Assembly: GCF_963576615.1 (NCBI RefSeq)
Contig: NC_088708.1
Span: 7,874,001-7,938,000, forward strand
Reading direction: 5' to 3'
Length of the DNA: 64,000 nucleotides
Origin: Watersipora subatra
Taxonomy: Eukaryota > Bryozoa > Gymnolaemata > Cheilostomatida > Watersiporidae
Part shown: positions 28,850-41,400 of the stretch, in pieces
How the letters are laid out: each line of letters opens with the position of its first letter
Position numbering within the stretch: the stretch's first letter is position 1
Position numbers and translations under genes: made by a program
The notes under the pieces: generated by a model
Databases searched by the model: none
The model's input: the letters and a program-made list of their open reading frames with translations, nothing else
What the model was told of the DNA's origin: nothing

Positions 28850-30247
28850 GGGGGGTCCTCCCATGTTTTGTGACGATTCTGACGACCCGACGACAGGGAT
28901 ATTTAAAAAGTGACAGACGAGACGACCATTTACCAATGTAGGTGACGAGGATTGCGTAAATAGGATTACTAAAGGTACGGCTGCACGTAACGATTTTTTC
29001 GTTGGTTCGGAGTTCTGGCCGAAATCACGAAAAACGCAGAATTAATCGGTCAAAATTCACAGAATTATTTGAGCTGTGCATGCCCACCGAGTTCGTCGAC
29101 GAACGCTTTTAACAGATTAAACAAATTATTAGCGACCACGATTCTAGCGGCCTTAGCAATTAGTATAGTCCAAGACATGTACCGTGACACACAATAAAAA
29201 TACGAAAGCATTTCAACATAGAACACACGATAAAACTGTCTAAGTCGCGCTATTATTAGTTAGCAAACACGACTTTAGCAAATTTTAAGATATATGTAGT
29301 CCGAAAACATAATGCGACACACAAGAAAATTATTACAGAAAGTTATGATAGTAAATACGATGCAACTGACTTGTTTGCGCTAGAAATGTCGACATTCTCT
29401 ACCGCAAAACTTTTGCTGCTAAAAAGGAAAAATAATTAAAAAAAATAAACAAATTGTAGCTATAGCGTCCAAACAATAAATACATTCAATAACGCAATCT
29501 AAGCAGTTGCATCGTGTGTACTATGTTGATTTGCACTTATACTTTTACTTTCGTGTGTCATTATACGTCTCTTGGACTATACTAATTGCAAAAGCTGCTG
29601 AGATCGTGCTCGCTAGCACGATTCTAGCAGCGCAGAATAATTCTGTGTGTTTCAATCATTTCGTGATTTTGGTTAGAACCAACGGAAATTTTGTTACGTG
29701 TTGCCGTACCGTTACTAACTTATTATTTGTTCATAAATCACCACGGTCAACCGAAACTTCACTAGTTTTGGTTTGAAGCATCTGGCCCAGCATTTATAGA
29801 CTGCCAAATAATTAAAGCAATGAAATGCCACGACATTGACAGCAAATCAGTTTCCAAGTCTGTGACTGACAGTGATTATTAAAGGCAATCTCGGTCTATT
29901 TTCAGTACAAGAAATATAGCTCTAAAAACCTAAGACGGCTGTCACTCTTCGCGGAGTAATCAGCAACGCTCCCAAACATCACTAATATGTTTGTGAAGGT
30001 CGCTGGTTGAGCCATGCTTTTGGTTAGCAGAAGTTCAAACTGAGCGAGTTTCAGATTTTTAACGCAACCCAGTGCCACCAGTATGGATATTTGTATTAAA
30101 ATAACGAATGTGAAGAAAGAGGTTGTTTTGGTTACCAATTTGAAAAAGGTGACAGTGATTTTAAAAGTGACGACAGTGATTTTAAAAGTGACGACAGTGA
30201 TTTTAAAAGTGACTATTCTGACGACAGCTTTGTGTGGTAGGACCCCC
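28850..30247. mobile_element. Inverted-repeat DNA element with nested foldback
   Basis: Ends GGGGGTCCTCCCA and, on the other strand, GGGGGTCCTACCA are inverted and bordered by ACTAT on both sides, a possible 5-bp target duplication. Inside, 28974-29260 and 29500-29710 form a second, imperfect inverted pair; both arms carry TTAGTATAGTCCAAGA on the left and its reverse complement on the right. Near the right end a 21-bp unit containing GTGATTTTAAAAGTGAC is repeated three times (30150-30212). No transposase is visible; superfamily unknown. Confidence 0.65.
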
Positions 30248-31927
30248 ACTATGGCCCAAATTAACCGTAAACTTATCTTAACTGTAGCTCGACAGCATTT
30301 TAGGTTTGTTCTCTGAAACAAATTAAAATCATCAAAAAAGATTTAAACTTGGAAAACAGGTTTGACTTGATGCTACAAGTTTGATGAAAACTAAACAGAT
30401 TTTATCATAAACATGTTTAAGCTACACGGCGTCAGCTCTTCTGCAATAACTTTTTGAGACACTCAAAGTTTAATAATAACAAAGTTTGACATATATCAGT
30501 ATGTGGTTTCTTCTGTTATGCATTTTATTTATAATTTATTGCTGTATTTTAAGAAAGATATATTTTTCGTTGGCACTGTGAAAGATATTTCACACAGATA
30601 ATATCAAATGCAATTGTTCTGTTAAGAAAAATTGATCTAGTAAAATTACTGTTTACAAGAAAGTGACCCCACAACGATTAACCTACTACTGAATCAATAG
30701 GTCTAATAATCTGCTTCCTGTCACTGCACTCTGTTTGTAAAATAAAATGCAACAAGCTGTTACTATCTCATATTCATTGCAGGGTTTATCGTAGGTGTAA
30801 AGCTTTAGACATGCTCAGTTTAGGACTATTTTAGGCAATTTATATTTGTTGTTATCAAGTCTTAGTTGCATATACAAGTATTGATGGTCATGATGTATTT
30901 TACGCCAACACAATCCCTAGACCATGATTATTTTAGATATCCTAAACATGCCATTATTTCTTGCACCTTAATAACTAAAGTTGAAATAAGTTCAGCGAGT
31001 TTTCCTTGAAAGGAAGATGTATATATACTGCTGGTATTGAAAGTTGCAAGTTTGATGTGGACATTAATAAACTTGGCATGACATCACTGTTAACCAGGGA
31101 TTAGGAAACTCAGCTTCAATGAGTAGTTGCAGTAAATAGCCATATTTTATACTTTTTATCTATGATATAGGACACTATGTAACACCCCTCATCTTTATCT
31201 GCAACACATGTGCCTGCCTAGCTTCCAGCACAGTACTTTTCAGTAGCTCAAGTCTCTCCTTGTTAAGAGTTGTCCCAACTTTGCTATTGCAACCTAGTTA
31301 CATGAACTGGTTAGATTTGCTGTCAAACTCAAGCCACACCGGGACATTTGCTGGCAGACTCATAGGCTTGTTGGAGTTCCTTCAAAGAAGTAATATAGCT
31401 GTCTGATCTCTCAGAAAAAACTTTTTTTATTAATACGGTTGTCCATGTATTTTACATTTTGATTACAGCCAAGTAGTTCAATGATTACGTATGTGAATTC
31501 TGAGTAGAACTAGCTTAAGGCGTTTTTCTTGCTGATTGGCTGTCGTTTACAATTGCAGAGACTTAACAAGATTACAGTGTGCCATTTTAAGCCCATTCTC
31601 GTTACTGGGTTTAATTTTGCTTTTTAACCGCTCCAAAGAAATTCCATCTAACATTATAAATAATTCAAGGTGTAACATATTTGGTTAGCTTTTATTGATT
31701 TGGGATGCAAGGAGTATCAAGTTAGCAATAATCAAAAAGCTTGGCTCAAGTGAAACTCTAGCTGGTTCAGCAGAAACGTTGATCAAATTAAAGATATTTT
31801 GCAAAATCACTGTTGTAAGAATGCTTTGGGCATAGCAGGCTACTGCGTGAACCACAACAAGCCTGTAGATTATTTGTAGTAATATATGTGTTTTCATTTT
31901 CATTCATATATCGTATCATTGTCCTTC

Positions 31928-31982
31928 ATGATGAATAAGAGTGTTGCTACAAACTTTGTAGCAACGCTCTTATTTATCATGA
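31928..31982. repeat. Inverted repeat with 25-bp arms
   Basis: TGATGAATAAGAGTGTTGCT and neighbouring bases pair with a near-perfect complement directly adjacent, leaving almost no loop. It lies in the long intron between pseudogene exons 8 and 9. Confidence 0.8.
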
Positions 31983-32394
31983 ATAAGAGACACTTTGTAG
32001 TACTAAGTGTCTGCCTTTGATGCAATACACAGGAGTCAGAATGCAAACCACATTTACAAAAGGGAACTTTGTAAAACCTTCGAAAGAGATGAGATAGAGT
32101 TGCTTCAAGTATGCTTGACTTAAAAATGTAAGTACAGCATATTCTAGAGTTTTCGTAAGGAATGTGATCATTAAATATTAACAAGTAAAAGTGTGAAAGA
32201 TGCAAAGATTTATCAACTTCTATGATTGATTAGGTTGATTTTCACCAATAACACTTCATGTAATTCTATTTATGCGATGAAATGTGAAACGTTTCATTGC
32301 ATAATTCTGGATAATGTTGTTTCTTACCACATCATGTGTCCTATTTATATCTATTATCATGTGACCTACAGTACGTTACAGATGAGACCAAATA

Positions 32395-33845
32395 CAGTGA
32401 AACATGGATAACTCAAACTTCACGGGACCGAGCAAAAGTGTTTGAGTTATCAGAGCGTTCAAGTTATCAGAGCACAGTCACAAGTGAATGTATTTATCAG
32501 TAGATACATATACAAAATACATGTATATATAAAACTAAAGTATATGTTGTTTGTTGTAAGGGCATCTGATGTAGAGTTTTAAAGTATTTATCAGAAAGTA
32601 TAGATATTTTTATACACTTGAGATTTGTGTGTTGTTTTAGGTGATGTGACTGCCAGAACTTTTTCAGATTAAAATTGGCAAAACCTAATCACTGTTAAAA
32701 CGCTCAGAAGACATTTTTTCTTCTGAGTGTTTTACTCGAGACCAATTTTGCCAATTTTAATCTTAAAACGTCTTGTCAGTCACATCACCTAAAACTGCAA
32801 ACAAATCTCAGCCCAATGGAAAAATATCTATTCTTTTTGATAATTTTTAAAACTGGACATAAGTAAACATTTATGACCAATGCAAAAAAGCATGCTTTAC
32901 ATCTGATCAGTTGTTTCATTTAAAAAAACTTATCGAGTGTAGTCTGTGACAAGGTATTTTTATGACAAAGATCAACAGTGTGACTTATTGTAGAAATAGA
33001 TTTTAAACAGTTATTATAGTCCTTAAAAACTTGTTAGCCTTTTCTAACAAAATTGGCCCATCGATAGGTACGCCTTCACTACGCACTTGTCTAAACCAAG
33101 TCAATAATACACCATCCAAATCATCGTGCGACGTTGAACGATCTCTTAGCCTTGATGAATTTTGGTCACATAACGATCTTATTCTTTCTTATTGTTTAAT
33201 CCATGTTGACACTGTACTTTTTGGAGGATTTTCTCTTTTTGATAATGCTAATAGCTTTTGTCCCGCTTCGATTTCCTCGAGTACTTTAAGTTTGTCAGAA
33301 GGTTTCCACGCTTTTCTTTGCTTGTGTGATGCCATCGTAAAGCGGATGTCTGTTGTAGCGGACGCCAAGCCACGAGCCTATTTGTGAAATTTTATCTTTA
33401 TGTATCTGCATATAATCACTGTTACAATGTGTATTTTGCATGCTGTGTCTATCTTTATTAAATTTTTATCGCTAATACCTTCTAACGTCTATAGCTTGGC
33501 CGTAACTAAGCGAACGTCTTAGCGACCCTATTAATCATTTTTATACGATTTCTTTTTCGGTTCCATTATACGGTGCGGAGGAAATTATATGTACACTATA
33601 CGCGGATAAAAAGCGCTTTCGTTAAGAAAGCAGAGTAGTCTCAGCTCCGCGACTAATGGAAACTCCTTCGAAATAAATTGAACGGAAACCACGTTTGTGA
33701 ATTCGGCAAAAAACTGTTCGAGTTAACGGTGCCGAGGTCGAGTTATATAAAGCCATTTATCATTGCGTGGGAACAAACCAAGCAAATCCATTCGAGTTAG
33801 CCATGTGCTCAATATATCCAAGGGCAAGTTATCCATGTTTCACAG
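32395..33845 (-). mobile_element. Tigger/pogo element with transposase N-terminus
   Basis: Left end CAGTGAAACATGGATAACTC and right end AAGTTATCCATGTTTCACAG are inverted (one mismatch) and bordered by TA. On the minus strand, 33335-33004, a frame starts MASHKQRKAWKPSDKLKVLE, a psq/Tigger-type helix-turn-helix, then after one in-frame TAA continues into LLTWFRQVRSEGVPIDGPIL, the second CENP-B-type DNA-binding domain. The DDE catalytic domain is missing, so the copy is internally deleted. The left half (about 32560-32845) holds a strong inverted repeat built on ATTAAAATTGGCAAAA. It is the longer relative of 17905-18655. Confidence 0.9.
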
Positions 33846-34163
33846 TATATCTCCCAAATATAACCTGCTGTACTTTGTAGTAGACTTTGTACTTTGTACT
33901 GCTGTACTTTGTGGCCGTTGTAACTACCTACCGGGTGTGACCCATTGTATCTCAACTATGTGACCCAATGTCTTGCTTATTCAGTCTACTGCACCTTAGA
34001 GATGTGAATAGCAGTGTACTTCAAAAGTATAGCAGTACATCATCGATATGACTCCCTGCACTTTATAGATGTAACTGGCTGTACGTTACGGTTGGGATAC
34101 ATTGCACTACCCAGATGTGACCCGTTAAACACTGCATCATGGTGCTACACTGTGTATTCCCCA

Positions 34164-34216
34164 TAGATATATATACCTATATATATATCGGTATATACGG
34201 TATATATATCTATGGT
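34164..34216. repeat. AT-rich hairpin
   Basis: CCATAGATATATATACC and GGTATATATATCTATGG form a perfect 17-bp inverted repeat around a short AT-rich centre. Confidence 0.85.
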
Positions 34217-36872
34217 ATTCCCATAGCGTGCTACACTATATTCACATAAAGTAGCCTTTGTATCCCCATATGAAACTACCCATAAGGACCTTTCTCATCA
34301 TGACTCATTGTGCCATGTGACTCCCTGCTTGCCATCGAGGTACATGAATAAGTATAGAAAAGTACACTTAGCACCTTTGGTAAATTATTACAAAAAAGTT
34401 CTCTCAAGTTTTAACATTAACTCAACCTTGACAATATCCTAGAACTAAAAGTTATTGGAAAGGCAACTCCAATTTACATTATATGCGGTATTGTTGCCTA
34501 ATATACCTATTCATGTTTGTAACTTTTCTTAGCATTTACTTTGCTTGTGCCTTGTTTAAATTGGTTTGGCCAATGTTGAACCTCCTTATTTGTTCAATAT
34601 CAATAATATTCTTTTTATATGCAATACAATCCTGTTTGTGCTTATAGTTGTACGTACGTAGTATAATTTTCCAGTTTTCTATAATAAAAGCATAATTGTA
34701 GAATCTATGCACAACTTACCCATTCTGGAAAAAGTTGGTCCACACTGTTGTCACGGTGTCAGCTAGAGGCTTGTCCTCTGCTGTCATTGAGTTAAAAAAA
34801 AGGATAGAATCTTGCTGCTTCTTCTGACAACTTTGGTCTAAAGTATTTCACAAACACATGATATAACCTAACTGTCTTTATGTCTTTTACCAATGTATTG
34901 CACGGTCATTTCAAACCTGAACAGGAAGTTGTGAATGTGAGTGATAAAACCATCGAGGAGTTTCTAAAAACAGCGTCGAATAGTGACAAGTCCTTCAATA
35001 TTTGCTTGGATTAGTTTTATCATGTATTGATCAGAACTTATTCATAAGTGTAGCAAAAACAAAATAATGATAGCTTTGCTATTATTAACAGATGAAAAAT
35101 ATCAATTTATTTCGAACCATCTTTAGTTATATTTGACTTATCAAATCTAACTAAAGAAACCACGATATACAGAGATAATGCGTGTTAATAACTCACAAAT
35201 TCTTTTATCAGCATGTCAGTTTAAAGCTGACAGAAGCAAGCTTTTGGAATGGTTCTGAGAGGATTTTTTCACAGATTTGTAAAAAAAACTTTTATATGCG
35301 TAGTTCTTTTGATTGTGCAACTTTAAGGATTTAAAGGAAAAGAAAGCGCTGCCTATATCATAAAGGCAATGAATTTCTTTAAAAAGTTGTTCTATGCGCA
35401 TGTACCTTCCCAGATGTTGTTTTCTTTTGTGTAGATGGATCCAAAAACAAAAGGAAGATCTTCTGCGTGAAAAGCTGAGACTTTAAGCCAGAAAGGTTCT
35501 TCTGTAAATGTTAAGTTATTCTGAAATGGCTCTACGAATTGGTAGGCGTATGTACAAGTAGATCCGAGACTGTGGATTGTAAGTTCTTGTACGAAATCTT
35601 TATTGAAATATAATTCACCTGAGTAAAATATAAACAATTAGTAAATAAATAACATAGAAACTGTGATGAAAACTCATTTATATGTACAAAAAACATTCTA
35701 CAATTTTCAGTAAAAACCCTGATCTCGAAGGAAAAGGTATTTATTAAGTTGATGTACCTAGTGCATAGGAATATCTAATCCCCCTCTCTGTATCATTAGG
35801 AGCAGTATCCAGTTCATATGTTCTAATGAAGAAGTCCTTGCAGAGATTAACTGACAGTCTGTTAATAGTTGAGCAGGTGAGTTCTAATCCGATGTCAGAA
35901 TATTTTATTGACATCCCATTTGAAATAGACTCCTGGGTGATGTTGATAATGGTAGGTTCAATAGTGGTGCCAGCCCCATCCTGCTTATTGAAACCACCCA
36001 ACAGGTCAAACTTAAAAATTGAAAATGTGAACAATTGATAATTATGTGTAGTTTCATATACATGTAAAATAAGCACAGAATTGGTTTCCTGTTAGGCTCT
36101 ATAAAAGTTTTTTCTTACCATCTGAAATGCAGCTTAGTTTAGGCCATACTTTGAAATGCACACTTGAAAGCCAGATGATCAGTAATAAGATATGACTGTT
36201 ACAAACCTGTCATCTTATGGGCCGACCAATTGAGTTACTGTGAGTCAGATTTAAACGTTTGCTTCAAGAAACCGAAAAATGGCCATAAACAAACTCAACA
36301 TAAACTAAAAAGCATCTTAAAACTATAGCTGCCAGAGTACACGTGAGTGGATAACTCCTATTTCAGTTATCTCGATAATTCAGCTACAGAAAATATTTTA
36401 CTAAATCGACTGTGGTTTAATTTTACTTGACCATTTGCTTACAGCAAGCCTCACGCTTTCCAATTCTTTCATTCCATAAAAAAGCTTTCCATATGTTGAT
36501 CCGGTCTCTACCTTCACCGCTTATCTATCATTCTTTCTGGATTTTGGGCTACTAAATCATGCATGATAGCAACAGCTGTGTTTGTTTTCATGCAGAGACA
36601 TGTCAAGAGTCTTTAATGAGTATATCTTGAATGTAGCTATAAAATAAGTGAGACTAGCAGCTTCATATAATAGTTTAGATCAGTGTTCAGTGATCCAGGT
36701 ATTTACTGGGTTCATGATTTAAAGTGGAGTAAGGGATGCTGCTAGGTCGGAGAGGGGGCAAAAGCGAAAGTAGGCACCTCTGCGAGCATGAGTAACAGAG
36801 CTTTTGGGAGCTGTGACTATGAAATATGAGAAATTTGTATAAAGTATTAATTTCCTGGTGTTGTAACCACTG

Positions 36873-37280
36873 ATGACTTACTTAATGCTGTTTACAAAAC
36901 TGTAAAGAAAATGTCGATAAAACATCTATTTTTTGACAAAAGCTAGTAAATAAACACTCAATGAAAAAGTTAGAACTGCTGTAGCAACCGATAAGATAAA
37001 ATCAAACTTTATTCTTATCCTTGATGTGCTGTCAGACTGAATTGAAAAATAAGCCAGAGTTCTGACTGGCTCAACGTTAGCATTGTGAAAAACTTGAAAA
37101 TATTATCGTTATTTATGACAAAAAACAGCAGGTGTCTGTTCGATTACTATAATCAAGTGCACCAATCTAACAGCTCCAAATGCATAGTATTCTTATGCTA
37201 GTGCTTTCCTGAGATGTGTGGATGAAAATACATGTATGTGGCAAATTCTTCATATTAATATGAATAATGTAAGTTTGCAT
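36873..37280. repeat. Duplicated upstream flank, copy 1
   Basis: Closely matches 50353-50757, including GACTTACTTAATGCTGTTTA. In both places it stands between an esterase gene copy and its minisatellite, showing that gene and array were duplicated together. Confidence 0.85.
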
Positions 37281-37890
37281 CATACCACAACTATAAATAG
37301 GCATGAGTGCATCATACCACAATTATTAATGGGCATGAGTTTGCATCATACCACAATTATGAATAGGGATGAGATTATGATCATACCACAATTATAAATA
37401 GACATGAGGTTGTTATCATACCACAATTATAAATAGGCATGAGATTATGATCATACCACAATTATAAATAGACATGAGGTTGTGATCATACCACAATTAT
37501 AAATAGGCATGAGATTATGATCATACCACAATTATAAATAGACATGAGGTTGTGATCATACCACAATTATGAATAGGCATGAGGTTGTTATCATACCACA
37601 ATTATAAATAGGCATAAGATTATGATCATACCACAATTATAAATAGACATGAGGTTGTGATCATACCACAATTATAAATAGGCATGAGATTATGATCATA
37701 CCACAATTATAAATAGACATGAGGTTGTGATCATACCACAATTATGATTAGGCATGAGGTTGTTATCATACCACAATTATAAATAGGCATGAGATTATGA
37801 TCATACCACAATTATAAATAGACATGAGGTTGTGATCATACCACAATTATGAATAGGCATGAGGTTGTTATCATACCACAATTATTAATA
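37281..37890 (+). repeat. Minisatellite array 1, about 35-bp unit, about 17 copies
   Basis: Units read CATACCACAATTATAAATAG followed by a variable tail. Two tails largely alternate, GCATGAGATTATGAT and ACATGAGGTTGTGAT, giving a dimeric higher-order pattern. Most units contain TTATAAATAG, the complement of CTATTTATAA. Confidence 0.95.
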
Positions 37891-38233
37891 GTTTGTGATC
37901 AGACTAAATGCTTTTCTTAAGTTTGCTCTGCACATGATGCATAAACATATGTAAGTAATTTTTTCTGTTCTCTGTAAACCAGTAAAGAATTAAGATGTGT
38001 TTACAGGTTCACTGAACTGGTGCAAACTGCTAGACTTCACGACACATATGTACGTACATGTATGTTCATGTATATGCTAGTATAGATGCTATCATAAGTT
38101 TGTGGCATGCAAACCATCCGGATTCTGGAAAAAAAGTTTGACTAGGAAAAGCAAGAATCAAGAAATAAGCTGAACTAGAAAACGCAATCTACTACTGTTA
38201 AATGGACCAGTTTACGACTTTGTGCTGATGCTT

Positions 38234-38239
38234 TTTATT
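38234..38239 (-). terminator. Candidate polyadenylation signal of complete esterase
   Basis: AATAAA on the minus strand about 250 nt after the stop codon. An equivalent AATAAA lies at 54625-54630 after the stop of the third copy. Confidence 0.5.
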
Positions 38240-38486
38240 TTGCAATTTGCTGTAGATTTTTAGTTGACATAACAATAGATATTTCACAAAGATGATATAT
38301 TAACCCAATTGGTCTATTAAAGAATTGAACTAGTAAAATCACTGTCTACAAGAAAGTAACTCCAAAAATATTTTCAGTTGACATAGTGAAATATATTATA
38401 TGCAGATAATATAAAATGTAATTAATCTGTTTAAATAATTGACTTAGTAAAATTACTGTTTTTTTAAGAAAGTGATTCCACAACGA

Positions 38487-41400
38487 TTAACCTACTACTG
38501 AATCAATAGGTCTAGTGATCTGCTTTCTGTCACTGCAGTCTGTTCCTAAAATAAAATGCAACAAACGGTTAGACTTTATGGGCGTCGCAGAGTTTAAAAT
38601 ATAAATAAAATGCTTTAAACGCTTTCAGTTCCATAATAATTTAATTAAGATTTATTTGTTGTAATAAAATGTAAGTATACAAGCATTTAAAGTCATTTGG
38701 TGTTATATACTTATACAATCTTACAATGATGAATTTCCTAGAAATCATAAAACTGTTAGTATTTCTTTCCACAGTATTAACTAAAGTGGAAATGAGTTCA
38801 GTAAACTTTCCTTTTAAGGAACATGTATATACAGTCATATCTCGACATATGAGTACAAAACTTGAGCACATATTTGCCTTGAGATATGAGAAACCTTTGA
38901 GGTACGAGGCAGTTATCGATAGCCACTGAAAAGCCAGGTATCTAGAGGTCATTCTCGGAAACAGCATCGTTCGGTTTTTCTTGTCAAATAAATTAAAAAA
39001 AGTTTAAAAAGGTCTACTCAAAGCCATAGCAAAAGCGAAGCAAAATGTGCCAAACCAAAAATAAAACAAAACAAAAAAGATGAAAAAAAATTAAAGTTAC
39101 GTTTAGTAAGAGATTAAAGCTCAGATTAATGCGTGTGTCTGAAAACCTAAATTCGTTTAAATTACAAAAGTCACAAAAGTTTAGTGTATCGAATATATTA
39201 CTGTCAGTCTTTCTCGTACCGCCATTAGCCATTACTTCTGTCTTGAAGATAAGAAACTCATACCGTGCTGTACATAGTAATGTTACATTTAATTGCAGAT
39301 CATAACCACTAAATAAATATTCGTTATTTGGGAGTGTAGGTACTGAATTATAACAATTAAAAACACGTTTCTTCATCATAATATCGTGTTTTAGGTGTTT
39401 TTTTCATAAGATGAGAGCAGATTAATTTGTATTTAGGTCTTTTATATTGAAACTTTTGCATTGAGATACGAGAACATTGAGATACGAGCTCAGTCCCAGA
39501 ATGCGTTAAGCTCGTATGTCAAGGTATAACTGTATACGGCTGGTAGTGATAGTAAGTTAGACCACACTTTCTAAAAGTTCAACAACTAGTGTTACCATAG
39601 ACACCAACTCTATCTAATGTGGTCTCATCCTCTGGTACTCCACGAAGGCTCCATCACATAAATATAACACAGACAGATGAATTGTTTGTCGGAAATTAAT
39701 AAACTTGGCATGACATCATTGTTAATCTAGGATTAGGAAACACAGCATCAATGAGTAGCAGTGAATAACCATATTTTATACTATTTATCTATGATATAGG
39801 ACACTATGTAACACCTCTCACCTTTATCTGCAAGCACCTGTGCCTGCCTAGCTTCCAGTACAGTACTTTTCAGTAGCTCAAGTCTTTCTTTGTTAGGAGT
39901 TGTCACAACTCTGCTTTTAATGCCTAATTCCATGAACTGGTTAGACACGCTGTCAAACTCAGGCCATTCAGGGACACTTGATGGGAGACTTACAGGCCTG
40001 TTGGGGTTCCTTTAAAAGTATAATGCATAAGTCTGGCAAACTGAAAGATGTAAGAATCCTTTTTATGCCTATAGTTTTATTTTACTTTAATTTTTATCCT
40101 GATTGATTTAATTCACATAAAGCACAAACTCTAAAAATATCATTAAGAAAAACAAGAATTCACACTATCTAAAGCCATCTGGTTTCAGGCCATTTTTTGT
40201 CATAATACGATAGGATGTCTGTAAATATTTAATATGTTGTATATTATAGAAATGATATGAGATAATCAGTTCCACACGATGGTAGCATTCTGGTTACCAT
40301 GGTTTAACTTTAGTTGTTAAGAGCTTTATGATACTAGTTTAGCTGAGGGTTCTGCCTAAGACTCACTAAGTTATGAAAGAAAAACTCATTTGGCTCTAAT
40401 TGAAGCATAATGTAATCATTATGCTTGTTGTTATGTTAAATATACATACAGCTTACCCAGTTTTGGCAAAGTTAGTCCACATTGTCATCATGGTGTCAGC
40501 TAGAGGCTTGTCCTCTGCTGTCGTTGAATTGAAAAATGGATAAATAGCTGCTGCTTCTTCTGTCAATTCTGGACCAAAGTATTCTACAAACAGATGATAC
40601 TCCTTCAGAGCTGGACAAATGTTAGTGCAGGAGTTGGTAAAATTAGGGAAAAGAGTCGGACAACTCTCACACACCCTTATTAAATACAATTTACCGTAAA
40701 ACCTCTAATTGAACGCTGCCTTTATTTGAACGCCAACTCTACTTGACAGCCACCTTTATTTGGTCGCCAAGATGGCTGCCTTTTACTTCTTCATTATAGG
40801 AGAAGTGAAAGGGTTGAATAGACCGCCACCCTTTGATTCTTTGATTTTTACGAACCTATAATAAAAAGTGATCAGTAGAAAAGTGTCCTCAAAGTGTATT
40901 AATAATGACTCAATTGCATCAATAACAATCAATTCTTTCATTGTTTCTGTTCGTATCAAAGTCCGTTTTTCAGCTCCAAAAATTTTTGGTTTTCCATTAA
41001 AACTTCGAAAGCAACACTACGGAAATAATTAACAACTGTATCAGGCTGATAGTTGTTCCTTGTTTAGCGCGGTCTTGATACTTCGACGTACACATATATA
41101 AAAAACAGTTTACATTTACAATCGTATATGACTGACTAGTTTTAGGCTAAAAGCTAATAGTTTTGCTTTGCTAAAAAAGTTGTTGGGATGCTAATATCGA
41201 CTAGTTTAGCATTGCAGAAAAAGAGTTGAGGTCAGCAGACGTTGTAGAAGGTATTAAACAGCCAGAAGAAAATGAAATCCGTAACAAACTAAAGTAACAA
41301 TCAGAATGCAACTGGCTGAGAGAACGATGCAAATAGTTTTGTTCAAAAAATTTCAACTTTTTCTGCTTGTATTATAGGTATGGTTTGTTTATGTCTCTTG

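Larger units (their letters stand above)
30678..36010 (-). pseudogene. Truncated type-B carboxylesterase pseudogene (copy 1)
   Basis: Relics of exons 6-10 of the neighbouring esterase: 36010-35758, 35618-35406, 34871-34720, 31379-31193 and 30736-30678. Exons 1-5 are absent. Exon 6 has lost the G that restores phase after the acceptor. Exon 7 is open at full length (213 nt) but changes the residue after the catalytic His (HG to HA). Exon 8 has a length change and an extra T causing a frameshift. Exon 9 has an in-frame TAA, a 1-nt loss, and its donor GT is AT. Exon 10 has lost its AG acceptor. The open frames of exons 6 and 7 suggest that decay is not ancient, or that these exons were retained longer. 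It lacks the two transposons in intron 7 of the other copies, so it separated before those insertions. Confidence 0.88.

Noticed and set aside
31928-31982. microRNA precursor or terminator hairpin
   Set aside because: The arms abut with almost no loop and there is no transcription context; treated as a simple inverted repeat.
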